A stretch of 18,543 nt of DNA from an uncultured Clostridia bacterium (GTDB taxonomy: Bacteria; Bacillota; Clostridia; Christensenellales; DUVY01), in assembly GCA_937895465.1 (NCBI GenBank), contig CALAYY010000172.1, forward strand, positions 1 to 18,543. Reading direction: 5' to 3'. How positions within the stretch are numbered: position 1 is the stretch's first letter; each line of letters begins with the position of its first letter. The notes under the pieces were generated by a model. That model ran no database searches. It saw only the letters and a program-made list of their open reading frames with translations, and was not told the DNA's origin. The position numbers and the translations under genes were made by a program. Shown here in pieces: positions 7,328 to 15,448 of the stretch.

Positions 7328-8242
7328 TCAATCATCTCCGTTAAAAAAGCTCTTGACTGCTTTTATGTCCTGATTAATCTGGTTAATCAGCTGTTCTTTG
7401 GTTCGGTATTTTTCAATTCCTCTTAAATAGTCATACAACTCTATTTTAACATCTTTTTCATAAAGATTACCGCTATAATCTAGAATATGTGTTTCAACAT
7501 TTTCCGAATTATCAGAAAAAGTTGGTTTTGCTCCTATGCTTGTAACGGAAATATAACTTTGATTATCAAACAGCGTTTTGGATATATATACTCCGCTTAA
7601 CGGTCTGACCTTATCAGGCTGAAAATTAATATTAATAGTGGGTAAATTAAGTCTTCTACCCTCTCCCCGTCCGCTTATCACTTTGCCTTTTAAAAAAAAC
7701 GGTTCAATCAAAAGTTGATTGGCTTTTTTTATTTCGCCGTTTTCTATCATTTTTCTTATATTTGAGCTTGAAACCTTAGTCTGTTCTGACAAAACAAAAT
7801 CTAAAACACAAAACTCTATTTTTTGCTCCATAAAGCGTTTTTTAAGATAATTAATATCGCCTTCTCCGCCTTTGCCAAAACGATAATCAGAACCGCAAAC
7901 AGCAAATTGTATATTATGATTACTTAATAGCTCATCAATAAAGACTGACTTATCTTCATTCATAAAATTATTGTCAAAGACTTGTTTTAACACAATATCT
8001 ACACCCAAGTCTTCCAGCTTTTTTATTCTTTCGTCAAAAGAAAAGATTAATTTGCTTTCTTTGCCTAAAACCTGCATAGGATTGTTTTCAAAAGTCAAAA
8101 CAGCACTCATAATGCCATTATTTTTAGCATAATTAATTGCTTTATTTATAACCGTTCTATGTCCTATATGTACGCTATCAAAAAACCCCAGCGCAATTGC
8201 TAACGGTTGTTTGGTTTTATCAAAAAAATGCTTAATAATCAT
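7328..8242 (-). CDS. ribF: Bifunctional riboflavin kinase/FAD synthetase
   Basis: RibF converts riboflavin to FMN and FMN to FAD. The 304-residue protein, a normal length, has an N-terminal nucleotidyltransferase domain (about 1-175) with the HxGH-type motif FFDSVHIGH (about 20-28) and SSNIRKMI (about 162-169). The C-terminal flavokinase domain (about 183-300) has GRGEGRRLNLPT and SGVY. The usual FDGVH glycine is Ser23 here, while both catalytic histidines remain. The start is ATG 8242 with an AAGG binding site, 9 bases after truB. The neighbour pair truB-ribF is common across bacteria. Riboflavin synthesis genes are not in the window and no FMN riboswitch precedes the gene. Confidence 0.97.
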   Translation of the reverse strand: MIIKHFFDKTKQPLAIALGFFDSVHIGHRTVINKAINYAKNNGIMSAVLTFENNPMQVLGKESKLIFSFDERIKKLEDLGVDIVLKQVFDNNFMNEDKSVFIDELLSNHNIQFAVCGSDYRFGKGGEGDINYLKKRFMEQKIEFCVLDFVLSEQTKVSSSNIRKMIENGEIKKANQLLIEPFFLKGKVISGRGEGRRLNLPTININFQPDKVRPLSGVYISKTLFDNQSYISVTSIGAKPTFSDNSENVETHILDYSGNLYEKDVKIELYDYLRGIEKYRTKEQLINQINQDIKAVKSFFNGDD

Positions 8243-8251
8243 TAGTAACCT

Positions 8252-9097
8252 TTATATCAATCTTATATCAAGTTTGTACTTATCATCTATTTTTTGCCCA
8301 ATACCTATTAATTGAGTATCGTGATAAAATGCTATATCTTTTACTGCTTGAGTAACACTTGCATTAAAAGGCGCACCGTTAATAGCAAGAAAACGATCTC
8401 TTTCAGTATCTATTATGCAATTATCAAATTCTGACAACACCTCTTCACACTTGATTATTTCAAAATTATCTTTTAATTGTTCTTCTGTCTTAGAACTTTG
8501 GATATTAAAAAATCCTGATGATGTTCTTATTAGACATATCATAACAGCACAAGTGTTAAGACGATTTGCAATATCACGGCATAAACTTCTAATATATGTA
8601 CCGCCTGAACAATGAATTTCAAAAGCAAACTCATTATTACCAAAATCTTGCGCACTAATTTTAAAAATTTGCACTTTAGCAGGCTTTAACTCAACACTTT
8701 CACCGTTTCTAGCAAGTGTGTATGCCCTTTCGCCGTTGATCTTTTTTGCGCTAAACTTTGGAGGCATCTGAGAAATTATTCCGGTAAACTCATCCAAAAC
8801 GCTGTTAATTTCATCTATTGTTACAACTTTGTCATTAGTTTTGGTAATCTGACCGTCCAAATCCAAGGTGTCAGTTTCAATTCCAAATCTAAAAACAGCT
8901 TTATATATTTTGGTTTTGTTGATAAGATAATCAAAAAGTCTAGTAGCTTTACCCAAAGCTATGGGCAGTACACCGCAAGCAAACGGGTCTAAAGTACCTA
9001 GATGCCCGCATTTTTCTCTAGAAAGTTTTTTTATAAAAGATACCGCACGGGTTGAAGACATCTTTGGCGGTTTCAAAAAATTAATGAATCCCGTCAT
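8252..9097 (-). CDS. truB: tRNA pseudouridine(55) synthase TruB
   Basis: TruB makes pseudouridine 55 in the T-loop of tRNAs. The 281-residue protein carries the catalytic motif GHLGTLDPFACGVLP with the nucleophile Asp37, the KxYxA motif (IYKAVFRFG) and the CSGGTYIRSL motif that contacts RNA. The last 60 residues form a short C-terminal extension typical of Firmicutes. The ATG at 9097 overlaps the stop of the DHH gene by four bases (ATGA), showing translational coupling. The variants GHLG and FACG, in place of the usual GHTG and LATG, are mild and spare the catalytic Asp. Confidence 0.97.
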   Translation of the reverse strand: MTGFINFLKPPKMSSTRAVSFIKKLSREKCGHLGTLDPFACGVLPIALGKATRLFDYLINKTKIYKAVFRFGIETDTLDLDGQITKTNDKVVTIDEINSVLDEFTGIISQMPPKFSAKKINGERAYTLARNGESVELKPAKVQIFKISAQDFGNNEFAFEIHCSGGTYIRSLCRDIANRLNTCAVMICLIRTSSGFFNIQSSKTEEQLKDNFEIIKCEEVLSEFDNCIIDTERDRFLAINGAPFNASVTQAVKDIAFYHDTQLIGIGQKIDDKYKLDIRLI

Positions 9098-10038
9098 AAG
9101 GGGTCTATAACCTTCTCACAAGCCTTTACAATTCTTTCTATGACATCTTCAAAGCAACCGTTAACCATAAAGCCAGCCGCCTGAACATGCCCTCCACCGC
9201 CAAATATAGACGCAACTTCGGCGACATTAACACCTTTTTTGGAGCGAAGACTTACCTTATAGGCATTTTTGGCACTTTCTGTCAGACAGATACCAATCAA
9301 TACTCCGCTTATATTAATAGCATAGTTAATTATACCTTCAGTTTCATTTATTTCAAGATTGTATTGTTTGAGCATATCGCTTTTTATTCCAATAAAAGAA
9401 ATCCTGTCTTTACTGAAAAAACGCATGCTTGTAATACAGTCTTTTATTAACATTAATTTATCTTTGGAAATTTCTTTAAAAAGTTTTTGAGAAATATATT
9501 CAATATCGATATTATATTTGATAAGCTCTGCTGCTGCAATATGAGATCCGCTTGTAGTATTGGCTTGAGTAAAATGTCCTGTATCAGTAACCATTCCCAC
9601 ATAAAGAGCAAGTGCGATTTCATCATCAATTTCTAATTGAAGTGCTTTTAAAACTTCAAATATAAGCTCACAACTACTTGATAAGTTTTTGATAAGATTG
9701 GTTTTAGCATAATTGGTATTGGTCACATGATGGTCTATATTGATAGAGTTCGGATGTTTTAAGAACGCATCCTTATATTTGCCCAGTCTATACTCATCTG
9801 CACAATCTATTGATATAAATACATCATAATTACCATTAAGCGTCCCGCTTAGGACATTATTTGCATTAGGCAAAAAACTAAGTAAAGCAGGTACTTCTGA
9901 ATCACAATAGCAGTCAACCTCTATGCCCTTTTTCTTTAGTGCTAATCCAAGCCCGTTCATTGAGCCAAGAGCATCTCCGTCCGGTCGTATATGCGTAAAC
10001 AAAGCGGCTCTTTTTATACCATTAAGATTTATCATCAT
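9094..10038 (-). CDS. nrnA: DHH/DHHA1 phosphoesterase, NrnA-like
   Basis: NrnA-type enzymes degrade nanoRNA or pGpG and can hydrolyse pAp (oligoribonuclease and 3',5'-bisphosphate nucleotidase). The 314-residue protein shows the DHH metal motifs: HIRPDGDALGS (His16, Asp20, Asp22), SIDCAD (about 77-81), the DHH triad at 102-104 and VTDTGHF. A C-terminal DHHA1 domain carries GGGGHVQAAGF. Two adjacent ATG codons open the frame; the first abuts the GGGGAAGG site, so the second (10035) may be used. It overlaps rbfA by 17 bases. The rbfA-nrnA-truB order is conserved in Clostridia and Bacilli, which supports this family over c-di-AMP phosphodiesterases such as GdpP, as does the lack of PAS and GGDEF domains. 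Confidence 0.92.
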   Translation of the reverse strand: MMINLNGIKRAALFTHIRPDGDALGSMNGLGLALKKKGIEVDCYCDSEVPALLSFLPNANNVLSGTLNGNYDVFISIDCADEYRLGKYKDAFLKHPNSINIDHHVTNTNYAKTNLIKNLSSSCELIFEVLKALQLEIDDEIALALYVGMVTDTGHFTQANTTSGSHIAAAELIKYNIDIEYISQKLFKEISKDKLMLIKDCITSMRFFSKDRISFIGIKSDMLKQYNLEINETEGIINYAINISGVLIGICLTESAKNAYKVSLRSKKGVNVAEVASIFGGGGHVQAAGFMVNGCFEDVIERIVKACEKVIDPL

Positions 10039-10387
10039 CCTTCCCCGTATTAATTTCGGAAATAATTTTATTTATCTTTTGTGAATATTCCTGAGAATCA
10101 TCTTTCAAAAAATGCAGCTCGGGCATAGTGCGCATATCTTTCATAATGGAAGCAAGCTCACGCCTTATGAAGCTAGCACCATGCTCAATTGCTTTGAATG
10201 TCTCATCACATTGACTTTGTGTGCCGTACAAGCTAAGCCAAACCTTACTATGCTTTAGATCATTAGTAGTATCTACACGCATAACACTGACCATAGCAGT
10301 TATGGATGGATTTTTGAGCCTAGATAAAATTTCACTCAAATTTCTAAGTATTTCTGCGTTAATACGCTTTTCTCTTATAACAGACAT
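10022..10387 (-). CDS. rbfA: 30S ribosome-binding factor A
   Basis: RbfA is a small KH-fold protein that helps mature the 16S rRNA 5' end and the 30S subunit. The 121-residue protein begins with a basic helix (REKRINAEILRNLSEILSRL) and has the family's core, MRVDTTNDLKHSKVWLSLYG, followed by the C-terminal part RRELASIMKDMRTMPELHF. A charged tail (GKDDDKS) ends it. The ATG at 10387 follows the infB stop by three bases and the likely binding site GGAG lies in the end of infB, so the two are probably translated together. Confidence 0.96.
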   Translation of the reverse strand: MSVIREKRINAEILRNLSEILSRLKNPSITAMVSVMRVDTTNDLKHSKVWLSLYGTQSQCDETFKAIEHGASFIRRELASIMKDMRTMPELHFLKDDSQEYSQKINKIISEINTGKDDDKS

Positions 10388-10390
10388 TAA

Positions 10391-13132
10391 TTATATCTTC
10401 TCCAAAGTATATGATTCCAAAACATCTCCAACTTTAAAATCAGAAAAACCATTTACGGTAACGCCGCATTCATAATTTGTAGCTACTTCTTTTACATCGT
10501 CTTTTAGGCGTTTTAGTGAGCCCATAGCACCGTCATAAACAACAGTATTGTCTCTCAACACCCTTATGTTGCCTGATCTTAGCATCTTACCGCTTGTTAC
10601 GTAACAGCCTGCAACAATGCCTGAACCTGTAATTTTAAATACATTTCGGACTTCACATTGACCGTTAACTGTTTCTTGATATTTGGGTGCAAGCATACCT
10701 TTTATTGCAGCACTTACATCGTCTATTGCATCGTATATTATACGGTATAGTCTGATATCAATACCTGCACTTTCAGCATACTGCTTGCTTTCAGAATCTG
10801 GTCTGACATTAAAGCCGATTATTATTGCTCCTGAAGCCTCAGCCAGCATAACGTCAGATTTGTTAACAGCTCCTACACCGCAGTGAATTGAATTGACTCT
10901 TACTTCTTCATTGCTGAGTTTATTTAGCGATTCTTTCAAGGCTTCAACAGAGCCTTGAACATCTGCTTTTATGATAAGATTCAAATCTTTTAACTGCCCC
11001 TCACTAATCTTATTAAACACATCACTAAGTGTAACAACATTAGTTGAAGCCGCACCTGAAGCTTTTTGTTTGGTAACTCTTTCTGAAATTACCTGCTTTG
11101 CAAGCTTTTCGTCTTCTACCACATAGATAGGCTCGCCTGCATCAGGCACTTCGGAAAAGCCTAAAATAGATACAGGCATAGAAGGTCCTGCCTCTTTTAC
11201 CGCTCTGCCTTTATCGTCCTGCAAAGCTTTTATACGTCCATAAGTAACACCTGAAACAACCGTATCGCCAACCTTTATTGTGCCGTTTTCAACTATTATA
11301 TTGGCAATAGCACCCTTGTTTTTATCAAGCTTGGCTTCTACTATCGTTCCATAACCCATTCTGTTAGGGTTGGCTTTAAATTCATTAACTTCTGCGACTG
11401 CGATTATAGTTGTGAGCAGTTTGTCTATATTCTTTCTGGCTTTTGCAGAAATTTCTACTGCAGGAGAATCTCCTCCCCATGCTTCGCAAAGCACGTCATG
11501 CGCAGATAATTGCTCAAGTATCTTTTGAGGATTAGCATCCTGCTTATCCATCTTGTTAATAGCTATAATAATGGGTACTTTGGCTGCTTTGGCATGGTTA
11601 ATAGCTTCTATTGTCTGGGGCATTACGCCGTCATCAGCAGCAACGACTATAATAACTATATCTGTGACCTTAGCTCCTCTTGCACGCATAGCTGTAAATG
11701 CTTCATGACCTGGAGTATCTACAAAGGTTACTTTTTTATCGCCTACATTGACTGTATAAGCTCCTATATGCTGAGTTATTCCGCCTGCTTCATCGTCTGT
11801 TACATTGGTCTTTCTTATAGCATCAAGTAATGAAGTTTTACCGTGGTCAACGTGTCCCATAACCGTAACAATAGGGGGGCGTTCGGACAAATCTTCAGGT
11901 GAATCTTCTTCCATTGCCGATTCGGTCAAAACTTCTTCTTTGGTTTTATCAAGTCGTTTTTCAAGTTTCACACCAAATTCATCAGCAACAAGCTCCATAG
12001 TTTCAAAATCAACTACACCGTTAATTGTAGTCATTATTCCCAAAATCATAAGTTTTTTCAGAATTTCCTGAGCAGTTATACCTATTTTTTCTGACAGCAT
12101 TTTTACAGTCAGGTTTTCAGTAGTAATAACCGCCTTCTCTATTTTGATAGGAATGATTTCTTGCTTGGGTGCTTTTTTTGATTTTGCCTTGCGATGTCTA
12201 GGTCCAAAATCATCATCAGCTCTTTCATCAACAAAACCGCGCCTTACAAGAGTACGCTTATTCATTGTCTTTTTGTCTTCAGCCACTTTATCTTTACGCT
12301 CAAAAGGCTTTTTATTCGCTGTTGAAGCAGGTGCACTTGATGCAACAATAGGTGCAGCTGTTCTGTTGATGCCGTCTTTATTAAAACCAGGCTTAGGTCC
12401 GTAAGGAGGTCTCGTGCCTTGGCCTTGAGGTCTTGGAGTATATCCTCCACCTTGGCCTTGGGGTCTTGGAGTATATCCACCGCCTTGACCTTGAGGTCTT
12501 GGAGTATATCCACCGCCTTGACCTTGAGGTCTTGGAGTGTATCCACCGCCCTGTCTATTATAACCACCAGCTCCGCCTTGATATGACTGACCTTGAGGCC
12601 TTCTGTCTCCTTGAGGTCTGTCGTTTTGCTGACGAGGCGGCCTTTGCTGCTGACGATCATTACGATCAAATTGTCTTACTCTTGATTGAGATTGATTTTC
12701 TTTAGGTCTTTCTTTTTGAGCTTCCGACTTAACTTCTTTTGCTTCTTCAGTCTTTGCTTCAGTTTCTATTTTTACTGATATTTCTTCTTTCTTTAATGCT
12801 TTTTGTTCTTCGACTTTTGAAATAGTCTCAACAGGCTCTTTTATTTCTTCCGTAATTTTTATTTCTTGCGCTGTTTGCTCTGCTTCTTTTTCAACAACCT
12901 TACTTTCCAAGGCCTTCTGATTTGCTTCTTCTTTACGTTGCAATTCCAAAGCCTGAGCAATCGCCTCTTGCTCTTTTTTACGGTTAAGGTCTTCAAAAGA
13001 ACGCAAAGCTAAATCAAGCCGCTTTTTTTGCTCTTTTACGGCAAATGTCAGCTTAGGCAATTTGTCTTCCTTTATACTATTGATTAGTTTTATTCTATCA
13101 ATATTTTCTTCTGTCTTTTTAATTTCTGCCAT
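10391..13132 (-). CDS. infB: Translation initiation factor IF-2
   Basis: IF-2 is the GTPase that brings initiator fMet-tRNA to the 30S subunit and promotes subunit joining. From the N terminus the 913-residue protein has a Glu/Lys/Gln-rich, probably coiled-coil stretch (about 30-150), an Arg/Gln/Gly-rich low-complexity stretch with an 11-residue tandem repeat (about 193-236), an IF2_N domain, the G domain (GHVDHGKT about 426-433, then DTPGHEAF, NKMD, SAK) and domains II-IV. The ATG at 13132 has a GGAGG site 9 bases upstream. An in-frame ATG at 13171 lacks a binding site and would add 13 residues atypical of the family. The chosen start overlaps ylxQ by 14 bases. A shorter internal-start isoform is known for IF-2 in other bacteria but is not evident here. 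Confidence 0.98.
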   Translation of the reverse strand: MAEIKKTEENIDRIKLINSIKEDKLPKLTFAVKEQKKRLDLALRSFEDLNRKKEQEAIAQALELQRKEEANQKALESKVVEKEAEQTAQEIKITEEIKEPVETISKVEEQKALKKEEISVKIETEAKTEEAKEVKSEAQKERPKENQSQSRVRQFDRNDRQQQRPPRQQNDRPQGDRRPQGQSYQGGAGGYNRQGGGYTPRPQGQGGGYTPRPQGQGGGYTPRPQGQGGGYTPRPQGQGTRPPYGPKPGFNKDGINRTAAPIVASSAPASTANKKPFERKDKVAEDKKTMNKRTLVRRGFVDERADDDFGPRHRKAKSKKAPKQEIIPIKIEKAVITTENLTVKMLSEKIGITAQEILKKLMILGIMTTINGVVDFETMELVADEFGVKLEKRLDKTKEEVLTESAMEEDSPEDLSERPPIVTVMGHVDHGKTSLLDAIRKTNVTDDEAGGITQHIGAYTVNVGDKKVTFVDTPGHEAFTAMRARGAKVTDIVIIVVAADDGVMPQTIEAINHAKAAKVPIIIAINKMDKQDANPQKILEQLSAHDVLCEAWGGDSPAVEISAKARKNIDKLLTTIIAVAEVNEFKANPNRMGYGTIVEAKLDKNKGAIANIIVENGTIKVGDTVVSGVTYGRIKALQDDKGRAVKEAGPSMPVSILGFSEVPDAGEPIYVVEDEKLAKQVISERVTKQKASGAASTNVVTLSDVFNKISEGQLKDLNLIIKADVQGSVEALKESLNKLSNEEVRVNSIHCGVGAVNKSDVMLAEASGAIIIGFNVRPDSESKQYAESAGIDIRLYRIIYDAIDDVSAAIKGMLAPKYQETVNGQCEVRNVFKITGSGIVAGCYVTSGKMLRSGNIRVLRDNTVVYDGAMGSLKRLKDDVKEVATNYECGVTVNGFSDFKVGDVLESYTLEKI
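12424..12555 (-). repeat. 33-bp tandem repeat, four units, inside infB
   Basis: Four consecutive 33-base units (12424-12456, 12457-12489, 12490-12522, 12523-12555) differ by only a few bases and keep the reading frame. They encode GGGYTPRPQGQ repeated four times in the flexible N-terminal part of IF-2. The two middle units are almost identical, suggesting recent duplication or slippage. Confidence 0.95.
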
Positions 13133-13451
13133 TTGCTTCACCCTCCGCCAAGTAATAACCGCTGCCAACATTATCCATTATTGCAGTTACCATATTAATG
13201 TCAGTTATGCCAATAACTTTGCAATTAGTTGTGTTTAAAATTTGATTCAAATCTGCCTCGCTTAACATAAGTGGTATTTTATTTTTTTCGCTAATAAATT
13301 TTGTTTCTCTTAATGATTTTTCAGATAGCGAATTATCTGAAATAATAAGCTTAATATGTCTTATTTTAATTTTAATATTGTCTAATCCAAAAACAATCTT
13401 TCCGCCTTTTATCGCAAATCTCAAATATGTTTCAATCTTGTTTGTGACCAC
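13119..13451 (-). CDS. ylxQ: L7Ae-family RNA-binding protein YlxQ
   Basis: This is a ribosomal protein L7Ae/L30e-fold protein, a family that binds kink-turn RNA; the cellular role of YlxQ is not settled. The 110-residue protein has the family layout: FAIKGGKIVFGLDNI at the N terminus, HIKLIISDNSLSEKS in the middle and CKVIGITDINMVTAIM near the end. The start is GTG 13451 behind an AGGAG site, overlapping ylxR by 20 bases; it overlaps infB by 14 bases. Position between ylxR and infB is the main support because the sequence is fairly divergent. Confidence 0.87.
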   Translation of the reverse strand: MVTNKIETYLRFAIKGGKIVFGLDNIKIKIRHIKLIISDNSLSEKSLRETKFISEKNKIPLMLSEADLNQILNTTNCKVIGITDINMVTAIMDNVGSGYYLAEGEANGRN

Positions 13452-13698
13452 AATACTCCTCTAACAGTCTATTATATGTTTCTGCGTCAATACTAGATTT
13501 GAACTCTCTGTTAAATAGCTTTTTTTTAACAGCAGTTTGGATACACACATCACTGTTACAGACATACGCTCCGCGTCCATGAGCCCGTCCCGAAAAATCC
13601 AATTTCACATCGCCTTCAGGGGTTTTTACTACCCTTAACAGTTCTTTTTTAGGCTGTGGTTTTCGGCATGCAACACACGTACGAGTAGGGATTTTCAT
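13432..13698 (-). CDS. rnpM: YlxR/RnpM, RNase P modulator
   Basis: YlxR is a small RNA-binding protein, recently described as a modulator of RNase P (RnpM). The 88-residue protein has the family's signature RTCVACRKPQPKKELLRVV near the N terminus, GRAHGRGAYVC in the middle and a C-terminal helical part with AVKKKLFNREF. The CxxC at Cys8/Cys11 and the later Cys pair (CNSDVC) are typical. The start codon shares its A with the nusA stop (TAATG), and an AGGAG site lies 7 bases upstream. Confidence 0.95.
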   Translation of the reverse strand: MKIPTRTCVACRKPQPKKELLRVVKTPEGDVKLDFSGRAHGRGAYVCNSDVCIQTAVKKKLFNREFKSSIDAETYNRLLEEYCGHKQD

Positions 13699-14825
13699 TA
13701 AAGTTCTCCTAAGCCCGCCTCAAAGTCTTCTAATTCCAGCATCTCATCTTCAGATGACTCTTCATTGATATCCTTAAATTCATCCATATTCTGACTGGCT
13801 GTCAAGGACTTTACATCAATTTTCCAGCCTGTAAGTCTAACGGCAAGTCGGGCATTTTGACCCTTCTTTCCTATTGCCAAAGACAATTTATCATCAGGGA
13901 CAATAACCTTTGCCGTATGTTCTTCATCATTAACCTGCACCATCAAAACCTTTGCAGGACTTAATGCCCTTGCGATATATTCAAGTGCATCAGAGCACCA
14001 AGGAATTACATCGATTTTTTCTCCGCCAAGCTCCGCTACTATAGTGTTAATTCTCATTCCCCTATTACCTACACATGCTCCCACAGGATCAATAGAAGAA
14101 TCTTCTGAATAAACTGCAATTTTAGTACGATATCCAGCTTCTCTTACAATGTTTTTTATTACCACTATACCTGCAGCAATTTCGGGAACTTCTTGTTCAA
14201 ACAATCTTTTGACAAAGCCCTCACAAGAACGAGACACCAAAATCTGCGGTCCTCTAGGTCCTACTTTTACTTTTTTAACATATACCTTTATTTTGTCGTT
14301 AATATTATACTTTTCATTGGGTATTTGGTCGCTAGGGAGCATGACTGCTTCCATTTTGCCAAGATCTACATAAACATTTTTTCCGTCAACACGCCTTACA
14401 ACGCATATAGTGAGCTCGTCTTCCTTCTGGGCAAGCTCGTCATAAGCCATTTTGCTTTCAAGGTCTCTTAGTTTTTGAGTTACTACCTGTTTTGCGGTCT
14501 GAACTGCAATTCTGCCAAACTCTTTGGGCGTGATTTCTTCGCTTATTATATCTCCAATTTTAGCTGTTTTTTTGAATTCTTTTGCGTCTTCTAACAAAAT
14601 CTCTTTATCTTTATTGGTTATTTCTTCTACCACGGTTTTGTAAGCAAAAATTCTGATAGTGTTTCTATCGGCATTAATTCTTACTTCTATAGACTTGGCT
14701 TCGCCGTAATGTCTTTTATATGCCGAAACCAAAGCACTCTCAAGTGCCTCCAAAAATACTTCCTTTTTTATCTTCTTGCTAGCTTCCAATTCATTAAGCG
14801 CCAGAAAGAAATCCTTGTTAATCAT
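13698..14825 (-). CDS. nusA: Transcription termination/antitermination factor NusA
   Basis: NusA binds RNA polymerase and nascent RNA, promotes pausing and intrinsic termination, and takes part in antitermination. The 375-residue protein is a typical Firmicutes NusA: an N-terminal polymerase-binding domain (about 1-125), an S1 domain (about 133-200) and two KH domains (GNRGMR in KH1, IGKKGQNARLAVRLTGW in KH2). It ends in a short acidic tail (about 350-375) and lacks the acidic repeat domains of E. coli. The start is ATG 14825 after an AAGGAGAATC site. NusA could act on the leader hairpin of its own operon, as autoregulation is known for NusA elsewhere; that is inference here. Confidence 0.98.
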   Translation of the reverse strand: MINKDFFLALNELEASKKIKKEVFLEALESALVSAYKRHYGEAKSIEVRINADRNTIRIFAYKTVVEEITNKDKEILLEDAKEFKKTAKIGDIISEEITPKEFGRIAVQTAKQVVTQKLRDLESKMAYDELAQKEDELTICVVRRVDGKNVYVDLGKMEAVMLPSDQIPNEKYNINDKIKVYVKKVKVGPRGPQILVSRSCEGFVKRLFEQEVPEIAAGIVVIKNIVREAGYRTKIAVYSEDSSIDPVGACVGNRGMRINTIVAELGGEKIDVIPWCSDALEYIARALSPAKVLMVQVNDEEHTAKVIVPDDKLSLAIGKKGQNARLAVRLTGWKIDVKSLTASQNMDEFKDINEESSEDEMLELEDFEAGLGEL

Positions 14826-14857
14826 CTGATTCTCCTTGTTTTGATCAAATTATTATA

Positions 14858-15319
14858 TCAAAATTTTATTAACAATGTCATAAGCCTGATATTGTCCCTA
14901 TCAAGCACATATTCCTTATTAGTTTTTAATTCTCTAACCGTTACACTGCTGTCGTTATACGCTATTAAAACAGCCTCTAAAACAGTTTTTTTGCCGATAG
15001 GATTTTTTAGATTGACCTCAACTTCTTTATTCATATTTCTGATATAGTCTTTATCAGAAAGTATGGGTCTATCTAGTCCCGACGATGAAACATTAAGGTT
15101 GTACGGTGTACCCTCAGTAGGATCAAGCTCATCCAAAATTTCATCTATTGCATAATGAACTTTTTCACAGTCAGATAAAGAAATACCTTCCGGCTTATCA
15201 ATAAATGCCGTTAGCTGCCATGCTTTATCCTTATAACCGTAAGTTACCTCTACAAGCTCATATCCCAAATCTTCTACCGTCTTTGATATTGCGTTTTGAA
15301 CTTTTGATGCTACATTCAT
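14858..15319 (-). CDS. rimP: Ribosome maturation factor RimP
   Basis: RimP assists 30S subunit assembly. The 153-residue protein has the two expected domains: an N-terminal alpha/beta domain with EDLGYELVEVTYG, SLSDCEKVHYAIDEILDE and NLNVSSSGLDRPI, and a C-terminal Sm-like barrel (from about 82) with VEVNLKNPIGKKTVLEAVL. The frame extends to an ATG at 15388, but that codon touches the -10 hexamer of the operon promoter and lies upstream of the likely transcription start, so it cannot be used from this promoter. The ATG at 15319 has an AAAGGAAC site 5-8 bases upstream and begins the conserved sequence. First gene of the operon. Confidence 0.95.
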   Translation of the reverse strand: MNVASKVQNAISKTVEDLGYELVEVTYGYKDKAWQLTAFIDKPEGISLSDCEKVHYAIDEILDELDPTEGTPYNLNVSSSGLDRPILSDKDYIRNMNKEVEVNLKNPIGKKTVLEAVLIAYNDSSVTVRELKTNKEYVLDRDNIRLMTLLIKF

Positions 15320-15339
15320 ATTTGTTCCTTTCAAACAAT

Positions 15340-15362
15340 GAGAGTGGGACAAGCCCACTCTC
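15340..15362 (-). promoter_or_regulatory. rimP leader hairpin
   Basis: A perfect 9-bp stem (GAGAGTGGG/CCCACTCTC) with a 5-base loop lies in the predicted 5' leader, about 20 bases after the transcription start and 21 bases before the rimP start codon. It is followed on the transcript by CATTGTTTG rather than a U-run, so it is not a standard terminator. It is G+C-rich in AT-rich surroundings, which argues for selection. It could act as a leader element controlling the nusA-infB operon, protect the 5' end, or influence access to the ribosome binding site. Confidence 0.75.
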
Positions 15363-15388
15363 TTTTGGTCACTAAATTTAACAATCAT

Positions 15389-15417
15389 ATTATATCAAAG
15401 AACTTACTATATTGCAA
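15389..15417 (-). promoter_or_regulatory. Sigma-A promoter of the rimP-nusA-infB operon
   Basis: On the minus strand TTGCAA (15412-15417) is followed after exactly 17 bases by a consensus TATAAT (15389-15394). Transcription would begin near 15382, giving a leader of about 63 bases before rimP. It is the best vegetative promoter in the window and lies in the short gap behind the aminopeptidase gene. Confidence 0.85.
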
Positions 15418-15448
15418 ATACTTTTTAGAACATAATCTCCAGGTTGTT

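Noticed and set aside
12424..12555. Possible CRISPR-like array
   Set aside because: The 33-base units are contiguous without unique spacers and keep the infB reading frame, so this is a coding tandem repeat.
12262..12669. Open frame of 135 codons on the minus strand overlapping infB
   Set aside because: It is an out-of-frame reading of the infB tandem repeat; the repeated VDILQDLK-like peptide results only from the 33-base units.
12433..12705. Plus-strand open frame with repeated residues
   Set aside because: It is the antisense reading of the same infB repeat and has no start context or family resemblance.
13130..13171. infB start at 13171
   Set aside because: There is no ribosome binding site and it adds 13 residues unlike the family. 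The ATG at 13132 has a GGAGG site at normal distance.
15340..15366. Plus-strand terminator formed by the rimP leader stem followed by TTTT
   Set aside because: Only four T residues follow and no plus-strand gene lies upstream for it to terminate. The leader role on the minus strand is more likely.
15317..15388. Longer rimP reading frame starting at 15388
   Set aside because: The codon touches the -10 hexamer, lies upstream of the likely transcription start and would run through the leader hairpin. The conserved protein begins at 15319, which has its own binding site.
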